Source: Flavobacteriaceae bacterium UBA3179 | Lineage (GTDB): Bacteria; Bacteroidota; Bacteroidia; Flavobacteriales; Flavobacteriaceae | Assembly: GCA_002364245.1 (NCBI GenBank) | Contig: DEXR01000010.1 | Location: 1 to 36,649 of the forward strand | Direction: 5' to 3' | DNA length: 36,649 nt | Shown: in pieces, positions 23,134-30,487 of the stretch | Numbering within the stretch: position 1 is the first letter of the stretch | How the letters are laid out: each line of letters begins with the position of its first letter | Position numbers and translations under genes: made by a program | The notes under the pieces: generated by a model | What the model was told of the DNA's origin: nothing | What the model saw: only the letters and a program-made list of their open reading frames with translations | The model's database searches: none

Positions 23134-23748
23134 ATGAAAATGATTAGACGAAAATTAATTATACCCATAATCGCATTAGCTTTAGTTAGTGTTACTGCTT
23201 GTAAAGACGAAAATAAAAATGAACCGGCAGCACCAATGAGCAACGAGATGCATCAGGAAGATACAAATCACGATGATAATGACGGTCATCACGATGGTGC
23301 AGGTATGGATACGGCAATGAATGGACACGGTAACGCACAAGCGATTCTTAATGACTATTTCAATTTAAAGAATGCCTTAGTGGCAGACGATAATGGCAAA
23401 GCCAAAGGTTTGGGAGCAGCCCTCGCAACATCCTTAGGAAATTTTGACGCTTCACATTATACCGATGCCCAGCAATCCGAATTAAAGGATATTGTTGAGG
23501 ATGCAGTTGAACACGCAGAACACATTTCAGAAAGTGATATAGCACATCAGCGAGAGCACTTTAAAGTTTTAAGTAAAGATTTAATAGATATGGTTGCTAT
23601 AACAGGAACAGAGATGAAACTATATGAGCAGTTTTGCCCTATGTATGATGGCGGTACGGCGTGGTTAAGTACTAAAGAGGAAGTGCGTAATCCCTACTAC
23701 GGTAGCAAAATGTTAACCTGTGGCAAAGTGCAGCGAGAAATCAACTAA
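23134..23748 (+). CDS. DUF3347 lipoprotein with His/Asp/Met-rich linker (copy 2)
   Basis: 204 residues with a lipoprotein signal ending in VSVTAC (C23). A linker (about 30-68) rich in His, Asp, Asn and Met includes [14 protein letters not shown], which could bind copper. The DUF3347 domain follows: [36 protein letters not shown] and [13 protein letters not shown], with [14 protein letters not shown] at the end. The second ATG at 23140 is an equally good start. The stop is directly followed by the start of the haem-binding-domain gene. Confidence 0.9.
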   Translation: MKMIRRKLIIPIIALALVSVTACKDENKNEPAAPMSNEMHQEDTNHDDNDGHHDGAGMDTAMNGHGNAQAILNDYFNLKNALVADDNGKAKGLGAALATSLGNFDASHYTDAQQSELKDIVEDAVEHAEHISESDIAHQREHFKVLSKDLIDMVAITGTEMKLYEQFCPMYDGGTAWLSTKEEVRNPYYGSKMLTCGKVQREIN

Positions 23749-24201
23749 ATGAAAATAGTAAAAATCATAGCGATTGTGTTATTGGTAGCGTTTGTGGGGA
23801 TTCAATTTATACCCACAACGCGCAACCAAAGTGATTCTGTTCCTTCCACCGATTTTATGTTGGTCAATAATGTTCCAAAGAACATTCAAAATAAGTTACA
23901 GATATCCTGCTATGATTGTCACAGTAATAATACGCAATACCCGTGGTATAACAAAGTTCAGCCTGTTGCTTGGTTTTTGGAAGACCATATTAAAGAAGGC
24001 AAGGCCGAACTAAATTTCAACGAATGGAATTCACTATCAACCCGAAGAAAGACCAGTAAGTTAAGGTCTATCATCAAACAGATTGAAAATGGCGAAATGC
24101 CTTTAGATTCTTATACGTTCATTCATAGAGACGCAAGGTTTTCAGAAGCAGAGGCAGAAGAAATAATCAATTGGGTAACACAATTAAAAGACAGCTTATA
24201 A
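23749..24201 (+). CDS. Haem-binding-domain protein with CxxCH
   Basis: 150 residues with an N-terminal hydrophobic anchor (about 3-20). The haem-attachment motif is CYDCH (C54, C57, H58), with the surrounding blocks SNNTQYPWYNKVQPVAWFL and GEMPLDSYTFIHRDA typical of the Bacteroidota haem_bd domain. It is a periplasm-facing c-type mono-haem protein of unknown redox partner. It starts immediately after copy 2 of DUF3347, so translation is probably coupled. It could pass electrons to or from the oxidase or copper pool (inference). Confidence 0.88.
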   Translation: MKIVKIIAIVLLVAFVGIQFIPTTRNQSDSVPSTDFMLVNNVPKNIQNKLQISCYDCHSNNTQYPWYNKVQPVAWFLEDHIKEGKAELNFNEWNSLSTRRKTSKLRSIIKQIENGEMPLDSYTFIHRDARFSEAEAEEIINWVTQLKDSL

Positions 24202-24220
24202 ATAATTAAAAAATAAAAAG

Positions 24221-24772
24221 ATGAAAAAGTTAAAAATGAGTATAGCCACTATGTTGTTGTTGGTAGTTTCTTTTACCAATGCACAGGAAAAGGAAAAAAT
24301 GAAGATGGACCATAAAATGGACCACGGTAAAATGATGGATATGAACAGTGATGCAAAAGCAGAAGCAATTTTAAATGATTACTTCAGTCTAAAAGATGCC
24401 TTGGTGGCAGACGATAGCAAAAAGGCAGCCCAAGAAGGCACAAAATTGGTAGCTTCTCTTAAAGCCTTTGATACCAGTAGCTATACCAAAGAACAACAAG
24501 AAGAATTGGCCGATATTATAGAAGATGCTACAGAACACTCAGAACATATTGCTGAAAGTGCTATTGACCATCAAAGAGAGCATTTTAAAACATTGAGCAA
24601 AGATATAACGGATATGGTGGCGATTACAGGAACAAAGAACACACTGTACCAACAATTTTGCCCTATGTACGATAAGGGTAGTGCTTGGTTAAGTACAGAC
24701 AACGAGATAAGAAACCCATATTACGGCAGTAGAATGCTTAAATGCGGCAAAGTACAAAAGACTATTCAGTAG
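24221..24772 (+). CDS. Secreted DUF3347 protein with Met/His-rich N-terminus (copy 3)
   Basis: 183 residues with a cleavable signal peptide (ending SFTNAQ, about 21) rather than a lipobox, so it is probably soluble in the periplasm. A short [16 protein letters not shown] stretch (about 26-41) is a likely Cu(I)-binding segment. The DUF3347 domain is very close to copy 2: [49 protein letters not shown] and [14 protein letters not shown]. Duplication is recent relative to copy 1. It is the last gene before the hairpin array. Confidence 0.9.
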   Translation: MKKLKMSIATMLLLVVSFTNAQEKEKMKMDHKMDHGKMMDMNSDAKAEAILNDYFSLKDALVADDSKKAAQEGTKLVASLKAFDTSSYTKEQQEELADIIEDATEHSEHIAESAIDHQREHFKTLSKDITDMVAITGTKNTLYQQFCPMYDKGSAWLSTDNEIRNPYYGSRMLKCGKVQKTIQ

Positions 24773-24863
24773 GTAATCCCTTCCCTAAGCATTTTTTGTT
24801 GTTCTGGTTTATTAGTTAACGGAATACATAAAATGTCCGGAATATCTTGAGTAGTCATTAAGT

Positions 24864-24920
24864 CCTGTCGTGGGAAGGAAAAATAGATGATGGTTAGTGT
24901 TAGTTTCTTCCCAGGTCAGG
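24864..24920 (+). repeat. Hairpin 1 of the array
   Basis: 24864-24880 (CCTGTCGTGGGAAGGAA) pairs with 24904-24920 (TTTCTTCCCAGGTCAGG): 14 Watson-Crick pairs, one G-U and two mismatches. The 23-base loop contains ATGGTTAGTG. The arm ends CCTG/CAGG recur in hairpin 3. Confidence 0.7.
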
Positions 24921-24933
24921 CAAAAATTTAAGT

Positions 24934-24995
24934 CCTAATAAGAGAGAGGGTGCATACTGTTTGGTTGGTTAATGAAACCCTTTCTCTTAATTAGG
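24934..24995 (+). repeat. Hairpin 2 of the array
   Basis: 24934-24951 (CCTAATAAGAGAGAGGGT) pairs with 24977-24995 (ACCCTTTCTCTTAATTAGG): 17 Watson-Crick pairs, one G-U and one bulged A at 24990. The 25-base loop contains TTGGTTGGTTAATG. It is preceded by TTAAGTCCT, as is hairpin 1. Confidence 0.75.
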
Positions 24996-25040
24996 CACAA
25001 CAGATTTTGTGAAATAGAAAAGTTGATTTGGTTAGTAGCA

Positions 25041-25102
25041 GCCTGCACAAGGGAGAGGGATTAAACCCTTAAAATAATAACATCTCTCTTCCTATGTCAG
25101 GC
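25041..25102 (+). repeat. Hairpin 3 of the array
   Basis: 25041-25061 pairs with 25082-25102: about 20 pairs, two of them G-U, with single bulges at 25046 and 25094. The core is AGGGAGAGGGAT/ATCTCTCTTCCT and the base GCCTG/CAGGC. The loop is 20 bases. TTGGTTAGTAGC lies just before the 5' arm instead of in the loop. Confidence 0.75.
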
Positions 25103-25150
25103 AATTTAAAACTTTTGAAAAAGAGAAGTTTAGTGAAGAGTACTTGGTTT

Positions 25151-25202
25151 TGGGAGGTGAACATTTGAAATGGTTGATTGGTTAATACCAGTTCGCCTCT
25201 CA
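25151..25202 (+). repeat. Hairpin 4 of the array
   Basis: 25151-25162 (TGGGAGGTGAAC) pairs with 25191-25202 (GTTCGCCTCTCA): 12 pairs, two of them G-U/U-G, with no mismatch. The 28-base loop contains TTGATTGGTTAATA, with an inner TGGT/ACCA pairing. It ends 60 bases before the 45-residue gene. Confidence 0.7.
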
Positions 25203-25262
25203 TTATCAAGTATAAATTTAGGGTTTCAGCTTCATTAAAGAAAACTGAAAAATAAATAGGTA

Positions 25263-25400
25263 ATGAAAGATTGTTGCAATACAGGTAATAGCAAAGCACA
25301 GATCAAAAACCCGTTAAAAAAGTGGTTCAATTATATCGTGTACGCTATCATAGCCAGCATAGTTCTTGGGACTTTGGTACTGCAACTAATTGGGTACTAA
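25263..25400 (+). CDS. 45-residue Cys-containing single-helix membrane protein
   Basis: A short frame, ATG to TAA, reading MKDCCNTGNSKAQIKNPLKK, then one transmembrane helix (YIVYAIIASIVLGTLVLQL) and a short tail. The N-terminal CC pair before a basic stretch suggests a cytoplasmic metal-binding tip on a membrane anchor (positive-inside rule). It lies 16 bases upstream of the DUF2231 gene and just after the hairpin array, so it may be the first gene of the downstream transcript. I do not recognise the family. The hydrophobic pattern and tight spacing make it a credible gene despite its size. Confidence 0.7.
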   Translation: MKDCCNTGNSKAQIKNPLKKWFNYIVYAIIASIVLGTLVLQLIGY

Positions 25401-25416
25401 TTAAAAACCGTAAGAG

Positions 25417-26064
25417 ATGAAAACAAAACATTTTTTTTCAGCCATTTTGGTCATTGCCTTCTTAGGTAGTTTGACCAAAACCTTTGCCTTAAATGAAGAA
25501 CGAAATAGCCTTGATGCAACTGAATTATCGGCCAGTATAGCATCAGCTGTACAATCAGATTCCGTAAAAGCAGATTTTGATGCGTTTCCCAACCTACACC
25601 CTATGGTCGTACATTTTCCCATTGTACTATTGCTGTTAGCGGTGGTTTTACAATTGATACAGTTGTTTACCTTGAACCGGACAATGGACTGGGTAATTCT
25701 CTTAATGGTAGGGTCTGGGTTTATTGGGGCGTATGTCGCTGGAACATTTGTGCACCCGCATACAGAAGGACTTACCGAAATGGCAAAAAGCGTACTGGAA
25801 CAACACGATAAATATGCCGATTGGACACTATGGTCAAGTGCCCTTGCAGCAGTTCTGAAAATAGTAGGCCTGTTTTGGGTCAAACTAAAGCGTGGTTTTG
25901 AAATAGCAGTTTTTGTAGTTATGGCCTTTTCGGCATATTCAGTTTCCGAAGCAGGACATTATGGTTCACAGTTGGTATATATAGAGGGAGTGGGCCCACA
26001 AGGAAATTATATTGAAACCGAAAGTGAAGAAGGTCACCAGGAAAGAGATGGGCATTCACATTAA
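25417..26064 (+). CDS. DUF2231 membrane protein
   Basis: 215 residues: an N-terminal signal or anchor (about 4-23), then four transmembrane helices beginning at the family motif NLHPMVVHFPIVLLLLA (about 55-71). Conserved histidines follow in FVHPHTEG and EQHDKYADW, and a His-rich tail ends HQERDGHSH. DUF2231 proteins resemble cytochrome-like or haem/copper membrane proteins of unknown function. The His pairs within helices could bind haem or copper. It sits between the 45-residue membrane protein and the glutamate-synthase-like gene (9 bases). Confidence 0.87.
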   Translation: MKTKHFFSAILVIAFLGSLTKTFALNEERNSLDATELSASIASAVQSDSVKADFDAFPNLHPMVVHFPIVLLLLAVVLQLIQLFTLNRTMDWVILLMVGSGFIGAYVAGTFVHPHTEGLTEMAKSVLEQHDKYADWTLWSSALAAVLKIVGLFWVKLKRGFEIAVFVVMAFSAYSVSEAGHYGSQLVYIEGVGPQGNYIETESEEGHQERDGHSH

Positions 26065-26073
26065 ACAAAGATT

Positions 26074-27579
26074 ATGAGAAAAGGATTTATCATAACGAGC
26101 ATCATATTGGTTTTGGCGGTAGCAACCATAATCATTATGTACCCCTTGTTGTGGTGGCTTGCATTGGTATTACTTCCTTTCTTGATTTTAGGACTAATCG
26201 ATTATTTTCATAAATCAGATAACATTAGACGTACCTTTCCATTATTTGGTAGAATTACCAATTTTCTGGAAAAACAACGACACGTTGTCCAAGAAACCGT
26301 TTTGCTTAATAGGACGGAAGGAAAGCCCTTTAACTGGATACAAAAAGAAATAGTCTATAAACGTGCTGCGAACGCTAATAAAAGTCAACCTTTTGGCACA
26401 CAAATACCTTACGATGAAGTTGGTCGTGAATGGTTTACACATTCCACCTATCCGGCAAAAGAAGTCAACGATGATTTTAGAGTAATATTTGGAAGTTCCA
26501 AGTGCGACAAACCCTATTCTGCAAGCATTCTGAATCTTGCGGGAATGAGCTATGGCTCAATAAGCAAAAATGCGACCTTAGCCCTTAATGGCGGTGCTAA
26601 AATAGCTGGTTTTGCCCAGAATACGGGTGAAGGTGGCTTTACACCCTATCATCAGGAGTATGGGGCTGATATCATATTTCAAATCGGAACCGGTTACTTC
26701 GGATGCCGTACTGAAGAAGGTAATTTCGACCCCGAAAAGTTTCAGGAAATTGCCTTGTACGAGGTGGTCAAAATGATTGAAATTAAAATCTCGCAAGGAG
26801 CTAAACCAGGATTTGGAGCTATACTGCCTGCAAAGAAAAACACAGAAGAAATCGCAAAATTCAGGGATGTTGAAAAGGGTACCGAAATACTATCGCCACC
26901 GCATCATTCGGCATTTGGAAACGATGAAGAAATGATTTCGTTTGTTGAAAAATTGAGAGAGCTTTCCAATGGCAAACCAATTGGCATTAAACTATGTATT
27001 GGACAAAAAGATGAATTTGAAAGAATGGTTCAATCTTTCGCTGAAACGCAAAATTATCCAGACTTCATTGCCATTGACGGTGCCGAAGGAGGCACGGGCG
27101 CTGCCCATATGGAATCACTTCATTGGGCGGGTATGCCAATAAATGAAGCAATCCATTTTGCACATTCTATTTTAACAAAATACAAACTGCGTGATGAAAT
27201 AAAATTGATGGCGGCCGGAAAAATTATATCTGCTTTTGACATCTATCGGATGCTTGCCCTTGGCGCAGATGCCTGCTATAGTGCCAGAGGAATGATGTTT
27301 GCCTTGGGGTGTGTGCAGTCCTTAAAATGCAATTTAGATACTTGTCCTACCGGCATAACCACAATGGTACCGTCAAGGGTAGCGTCATTAGTTGTGGAAG
27401 ACAAGAAGACCAAAGTAGCCAATTACCATAAAAACACAATGGAAGCCTTTAAAGAGTTGCTGGGTTCAATGGGACTTGAAAACAGAAAGGGCATACATAA
27501 AAAACACATTGTTAGACGAATAAACGAAACTGAAACAAAAACATATGAAGAAATTTTTATAAAACCCTCAAAACAATGA
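26074..27579 (+). CDS. FMN-binding glutamate-synthase-like oxidoreductase, membrane-anchored
   Basis: 501 residues. Two N-terminal transmembrane helices (about 4-24 and 27-43) are followed by the GltB central FMN and Fe-S domain. Motifs: GMSYGSISKNATLALNGGA (about 157-175), NTGEGGF, GAKPGFGAILPA, DGAEGGTGAA (FMN phosphate site) and the cysteine block GCVQSLKCNLDTCPTG (about 411-426), where glutamate synthase binds a 3Fe-4S cluster. It lacks the glutaminase domain, so it is not a complete glutamate synthase. The electron acceptor and substrate are unknown. An Fe-S flavoprotein inside a copper operon is unexpected. Confidence 0.88.
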   Translation: MRKGFIITSIILVLAVATIIIMYPLLWWLALVLLPFLILGLIDYFHKSDNIRRTFPLFGRITNFLEKQRHVVQETVLLNRTEGKPFNWIQKEIVYKRAANANKSQPFGTQIPYDEVGREWFTHSTYPAKEVNDDFRVIFGSSKCDKPYSASILNLAGMSYGSISKNATLALNGGAKIAGFAQNTGEGGFTPYHQEYGADIIFQIGTGYFGCRTEEGNFDPEKFQEIALYEVVKMIEIKISQGAKPGFGAILPAKKNTEEIAKFRDVEKGTEILSPPHHSAFGNDEEMISFVEKLRELSNGKPIGIKLCIGQKDEFERMVQSFAETQNYPDFIAIDGAEGGTGAAHMESLHWAGMPINEAIHFAHSILTKYKLRDEIKLMAAGKIISAFDIYRMLALGADACYSARGMMFALGCVQSLKCNLDTCPTGITTMVPSRVASLVVEDKKTKVANYHKNTMEAFKELLGSMGLENRKGIHKKHIVRRINETETKTYEEIFIKPSKQ

Positions 27580-28124
27580 GTGACAAAAAGGACATAGAAA
27601 CCACGGCAGCCTTTTATGGGCAACTTTTCAATAGTTCAAAGTACGTACTATTGGTAGTGCTTATTGCTTCAGCTATCGGGCTGTATGTCTTGCCTAATAT
27701 TAATGCTACTTACGCAGTGATTATACTATTGGCCATAACACTAACAAAGATAGGATTTATCATAGCCCTATCCTTTAATCAATTAATGAAAATTATCGGA
27801 CAGAGCCATTTGCTGAGCCACGTTTTAGTGTTATTCGGATTTTTAATTGTCCTGATTGTACTTTCATTCGCTATAGACTATACAGCATTACATTTTTTTG
27901 ATTCTACTCATTTCAAGATAAATAATAGTTCGGGAAATAACGGGCTGTTGTTATTTTTCGATATGTCCTATTTCAGTCTAATTACATTTTCATCTGTAGG
28001 CTACGGCGATATAATCCCAAAAACGGTTACAGCTAAAACCTTGGTGGCACTTGAGGTGGCCCTCAGATTTTTTGTCCTTGTATTTGGTATCGCAAACGTG
28101 AATAGAATTCGAGTAAATAAATAA
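27576..28124 (+). CDS. Potassium-channel-family membrane protein
   Basis: 182 residues with about four transmembrane helices and one pore loop. The selectivity filter is SVGYGD (140-145) in TFSSVGYGDIIPKT, where most K+ channels have TVGYGD. No RCK or cyclic-nucleotide domain follows, so there is no visible gating module. It overlaps the preceding gene by ATGA, so the two are translationally coupled. A role in membrane potential or ion balance during metal stress is inference. Confidence 0.85.
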   Translation: MSDKKDIETTAAFYGQLFNSSKYVLLVVLIASAIGLYVLPNINATYAVIILLAITLTKIGFIIALSFNQLMKIIGQSHLLSHVLVLFGFLIVLIVLSFAIDYTALHFFDSTHFKINNSSGNNGLLLFFDMSYFSLITFSSVGYGDIIPKTVTAKTLVALEVALRFFVLVFGIANVNRIRVNK

Positions 28125-28142
28125 CCCTTAATAACTAAAATT

Positions 28143-28625
28143 ATGAAAACTCTAAAATTAACAACAATCCTAATGCTACTTACGTTTGCCACAGGCCAAA
28201 TGTTTAGCCAAAACGTAGATTTAGGCACCGAGAAAGAAGCTGTGCTAAAAGTAATGAAAACCTATAAGGATGCGCTGCAAAACCTGACGACTGAAGGCAC
28301 CTTTGAGTTGTTTACAAAAGACTCAGAAGTTTTTGAATCTGGCGGTGTTGAAGGCTCATACGCACACTATATAGAACATCATTTAGGGCCAGAATTAGGT
28401 CATTTCAAGAAGTTTGAATTTTCAGATTATGAAATTGATGCAGAAGTAGATTTGCCCTACGCCTTTACTACCGAAACCTATATCTACACTATCGTTCTCA
28501 ACCCAGATGATGAAGGCAATAGTAGAACGATAAAGAAAAAAGGGGTGGCAACTTCTATCCTTAAGAAGATAGATGGGCTATGGAAAATCATTAAAACGCA
28601 CTCTTCATCAAGAAATACAAAGTAA
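28143..28625 (+). CDS. Secreted NTF2-like (SnoaL/DUF4440-type) protein
   Basis: 160 residues with a signal peptide (about 1-21, ending GQMFSQ). An alpha+beta cone fold is suggested by EKEAVLKVMKTYKDALQNLT (about 30-49), the pattern FTKDSEVFESGGVEG, and a C-terminal strand with KKIDGLWKIIKTHSS. These proteins bind small ligands or act as accessory domains; no catalytic residues can be named. It lies between the channel and DUF2911 genes. Confidence 0.82.
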   Translation: MKTLKLTTILMLLTFATGQMFSQNVDLGTEKEAVLKVMKTYKDALQNLTTEGTFELFTKDSEVFESGGVEGSYAHYIEHHLGPELGHFKKFEFSDYEIDAEVDLPYAFTTETYIYTIVLNPDDEGNSRTIKKKGVATSILKKIDGLWKIIKTHSSSRNTK

Positions 28626-28631
28626 AATATA

Positions 28632-29225
28632 ATGAAAAAACACATCCATTTTTCTGTAGTATTAATCATTTCTCTAATAGTCTCTTGCAAACAAGAAAGT
28701 AAAGAGACCAAAGAAGTTGTGAAGGAAGAAATAGAAACAGTTTCTCAAACCGCTGAACCCGACAAGAAAAAACCATTAAGTCCACATACCGAAACAATGG
28801 CAATGGTTGGCGATGCTCATATTCATATCGATTACTCTTCCCCAGGAGTAAGGAATAGAATAATTTTTGGTGGACTGTTGGCGTATGACCAAGTCTGGCA
28901 GGCTGGTGCCCATATGGCCACTTGGTTGGAAACAGATAAGGATTTAGAAATTGATGGCAAGGTATTGAAAGCCGGAAAATATGGATTTTTTGCTATTCCG
29001 AATCAAGAAGAATGGACTGTCATTTTCAACAGAAATTGGAATCAGCACGGAAAGGATGACTATGATGCGAGCGATGATGTATTACGATTTAAAGCAACGC
29101 CTAAAATTTCCGAAGAAATCAAGGAACATTTAGAGTACAAAATAAACAAAACAACAGAGACCTCAGGAACAATCTCAATGAGTTGGGAAAAAGTAACGAT
29201 TGAGTTTCCTTTCGAAATAAAGTAA
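28632..29225 (+). CDS. DUF2911 lipoprotein
   Basis: 197 residues with a lipoprotein signal ending in SLIVSC (C19), then a Lys/Glu linker. The DUF2911 beta domain has the family marks HIHIDYSSPGVRNRIIFGG (about 67-85), GAHMATWLETDKDLEIDG and AGKYGFFAIP. The family is abundant in Bacteroidota and its function is unknown. It directly precedes PepSY by 1 base, indicating coupled expression. Confidence 0.88.
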   Translation: MKKHIHFSVVLIISLIVSCKQESKETKEVVKEEIETVSQTAEPDKKKPLSPHTETMAMVGDAHIHIDYSSPGVRNRIIFGGLLAYDQVWQAGAHMATWLETDKDLEIDGKVLKAGKYGFFAIPNQEEWTVIFNRNWNQHGKDDYDASDDVLRFKATPKISEEIKEHLEYKINKTTETSGTISMSWEKVTIEFPFEIK

Positions 29226-29226
29226 T

Positions 29227-29934
29227 ATGGTCAACAGAAAAACAGCGAAATGGATTAGAAAAGCACACCGCTACTTGGGTATCTTTTTAGGTATTCAGTT
29301 CTTGATGTGGACGATTAGTGGGATGTATTTCAGCTGGACGGACATCGACGAGATACACGGTGACCAATTTAAGAAAGAAGCACCTGTACAGACCTCATTT
29401 AATGATTTGCTCGGCACATCCCAACTCGCTACTAAAGAACCCGTCCAATCTTTGGAATTACTGGAAATAGCAAATGAACCTTACTATTGGATAAATGAAG
29501 CACAGCTTTATAATGCCAGAACAGGACAAGGGAAAAATGGAATTACTAAAGAAGAGGCGCAACAAGTTGCAAATAGGTATATGTTGAACGATTTGGAAAT
29601 AGCAAAAATTCAATTAGTCCATTCTGTAGGAGCACATCACGAATATCGCGGTCGCCCACTTCCAGCCTATGAAATTTCTTATGAGACACCACAAAACTTA
29701 AAAGCCTATGTGGCGGTTGAGAATGGCGCTTTTCAAACGGTGAGACATAGGGACTGGCGCTGGTTTGATTTTCTTTGGATGACCCATACAATGGATTATC
29801 AGGGAAGGGATAATTTCAACACGTTGCTATTAAGGGCATTTTCACTTTTGGGATTGATAACAGTCTTAAGTGGTTTTGTACTATGGTACATCAGTTCCCC
29901 ATCAATCAGAAAATTAAAGAAGAAGCTTAAATAG
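29227..29934 (+). CDS. PepSY-domain membrane protein
   Basis: 235 residues: an N-terminal helix (KAHRYLGIFLGIQFLMWTIS, about 12-31), a periplasmic PepSY-like domain with the line AYEISYETPQNLKAYVAVEN, and a C-terminal helix near 200-222. The start IRKAHRYLG and the segment HRDWRWFDFLWMTHTMD follow PepSY_TM proteins. Some of these reduce ferric chelates (FpvG type), so a metal-reductase partner role is conceivable. It lies inside the copper cluster, between DUF2911 and DUF305. Confidence 0.85.
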   Translation: MVNRKTAKWIRKAHRYLGIFLGIQFLMWTISGMYFSWTDIDEIHGDQFKKEAPVQTSFNDLLGTSQLATKEPVQSLELLEIANEPYYWINEAQLYNARTGQGKNGITKEEAQQVANRYMLNDLEIAKIQLVHSVGAHHEYRGRPLPAYEISYETPQNLKAYVAVENGAFQTVRHRDWRWFDFLWMTHTMDYQGRDNFNTLLLRAFSLLGLITVLSGFVLWYISSPSIRKLKKKLK

Positions 29935-29958
29935 ATAATAACTTAAAAACCAAAAACA

Positions 29959-30456
29959 ATGGATTCAAAAGAAAACACACAAGACGGAATGAAGAAAAAT
30001 ACTTACGGAAAGTTTATGGCTATGCTTGGGCTTTCATTTATAGCAATGTACATCACAATGTACCTAAATACCTACGAATGGGATCACGTTTGGTTTAGCC
30101 TTACAAGATTTTATATGGTTTGCCTCGGTATAGCTGCAATGGCAGTAATTATGTTGTCATTAATGCTAAATATGTATAAGAACAAGAAAAAGAACATAGC
30201 TATTTATTTGGGGAGTTTAATACTTTTTGTGAGTGCATTGGGTCTGGTACGCGAACAAAAATCAACAGTAGGTGACGTTCTCTGGATGAAAGCAATGATT
30301 CCACACCACTCTATTGCAATCTTAACAAGTAAAAGAGCCGACATAAAAGACCCAGAAGCCAAAAAACTTGCTGAGGAAATCATAGAAGCACAGTTGCGTG
30401 AGATCGCACAAATGAAAAAGATTATTTACAGATTGGAAAACAAAAAAGAGGAATAG
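29959..30456 (+). CDS. DUF305 membrane protein
   Basis: 165 residues. Three hydrophobic helices (about 17-33, 46-67 and 74-92) precede the DUF305 tail MKAMIPHHSIAILTSKRADI and a helix AKKLAEEIIEAQLREIAQMK. The HH pair and methionines of DUF305 are thought to bind metal, and DUF305 genes often accompany copper-resistance genes. The gene is 31 bases upstream of cusB. Confidence 0.88.
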   Translation: MDSKENTQDGMKKNTYGKFMAMLGLSFIAMYITMYLNTYEWDHVWFSLTRFYMVCLGIAAMAVIMLSLMLNMYKNKKKNIAIYLGSLILFVSALGLVREQKSTVGDVLWMKAMIPHHSIAILTSKRADIKDPEAKKLAEEIIEAQLREIAQMKKIIYRLENKKEE

Positions 30457-30487
30457 TACTTGCGCTATTTCTTTTAAAACTAATATT

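Larger units (their letters stand above)
24773..25262 (+). ncRNA. 490-base gene-free region holding a tandem array of structured hairpins
   Basis: This is the only long stretch without a supported gene. It contains four long imperfect hairpins (24864-24920, 24934-24995, 25041-25102, 25151-25202), each with a purine-rich 5' arm and a pyrimidine-rich 3' arm. TGGTTRGT-type motifs lie in or beside each loop. All six wobble pairs are G-U when read on the plus strand and would be A-C on the minus strand, so the plus-strand RNA is the likely structured molecule. Weak hairpins lie between them (CACAA/TTGTG at 24996-25011). It may be an operon-internal regulatory RNA, a series of processing sites, or a repeat family of unknown kind. 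I recognise no known RNA family. Confidence 0.55.

Noticed and set aside
24773..25262. CRISPR array or integron attC sites in the hairpin region
   Set aside because: There are no identical direct repeats with uniform spacers, no cas or integrase genes, and the GTTRRRY attC core is not at the hairpin ends.
25069..25299. Minus-strand 76-residue frame across the hairpin region
   Set aside because: It crosses hairpins 3 and 4 and the start of the 45-residue gene, has no recognisable domain, and would be alone on that strand.
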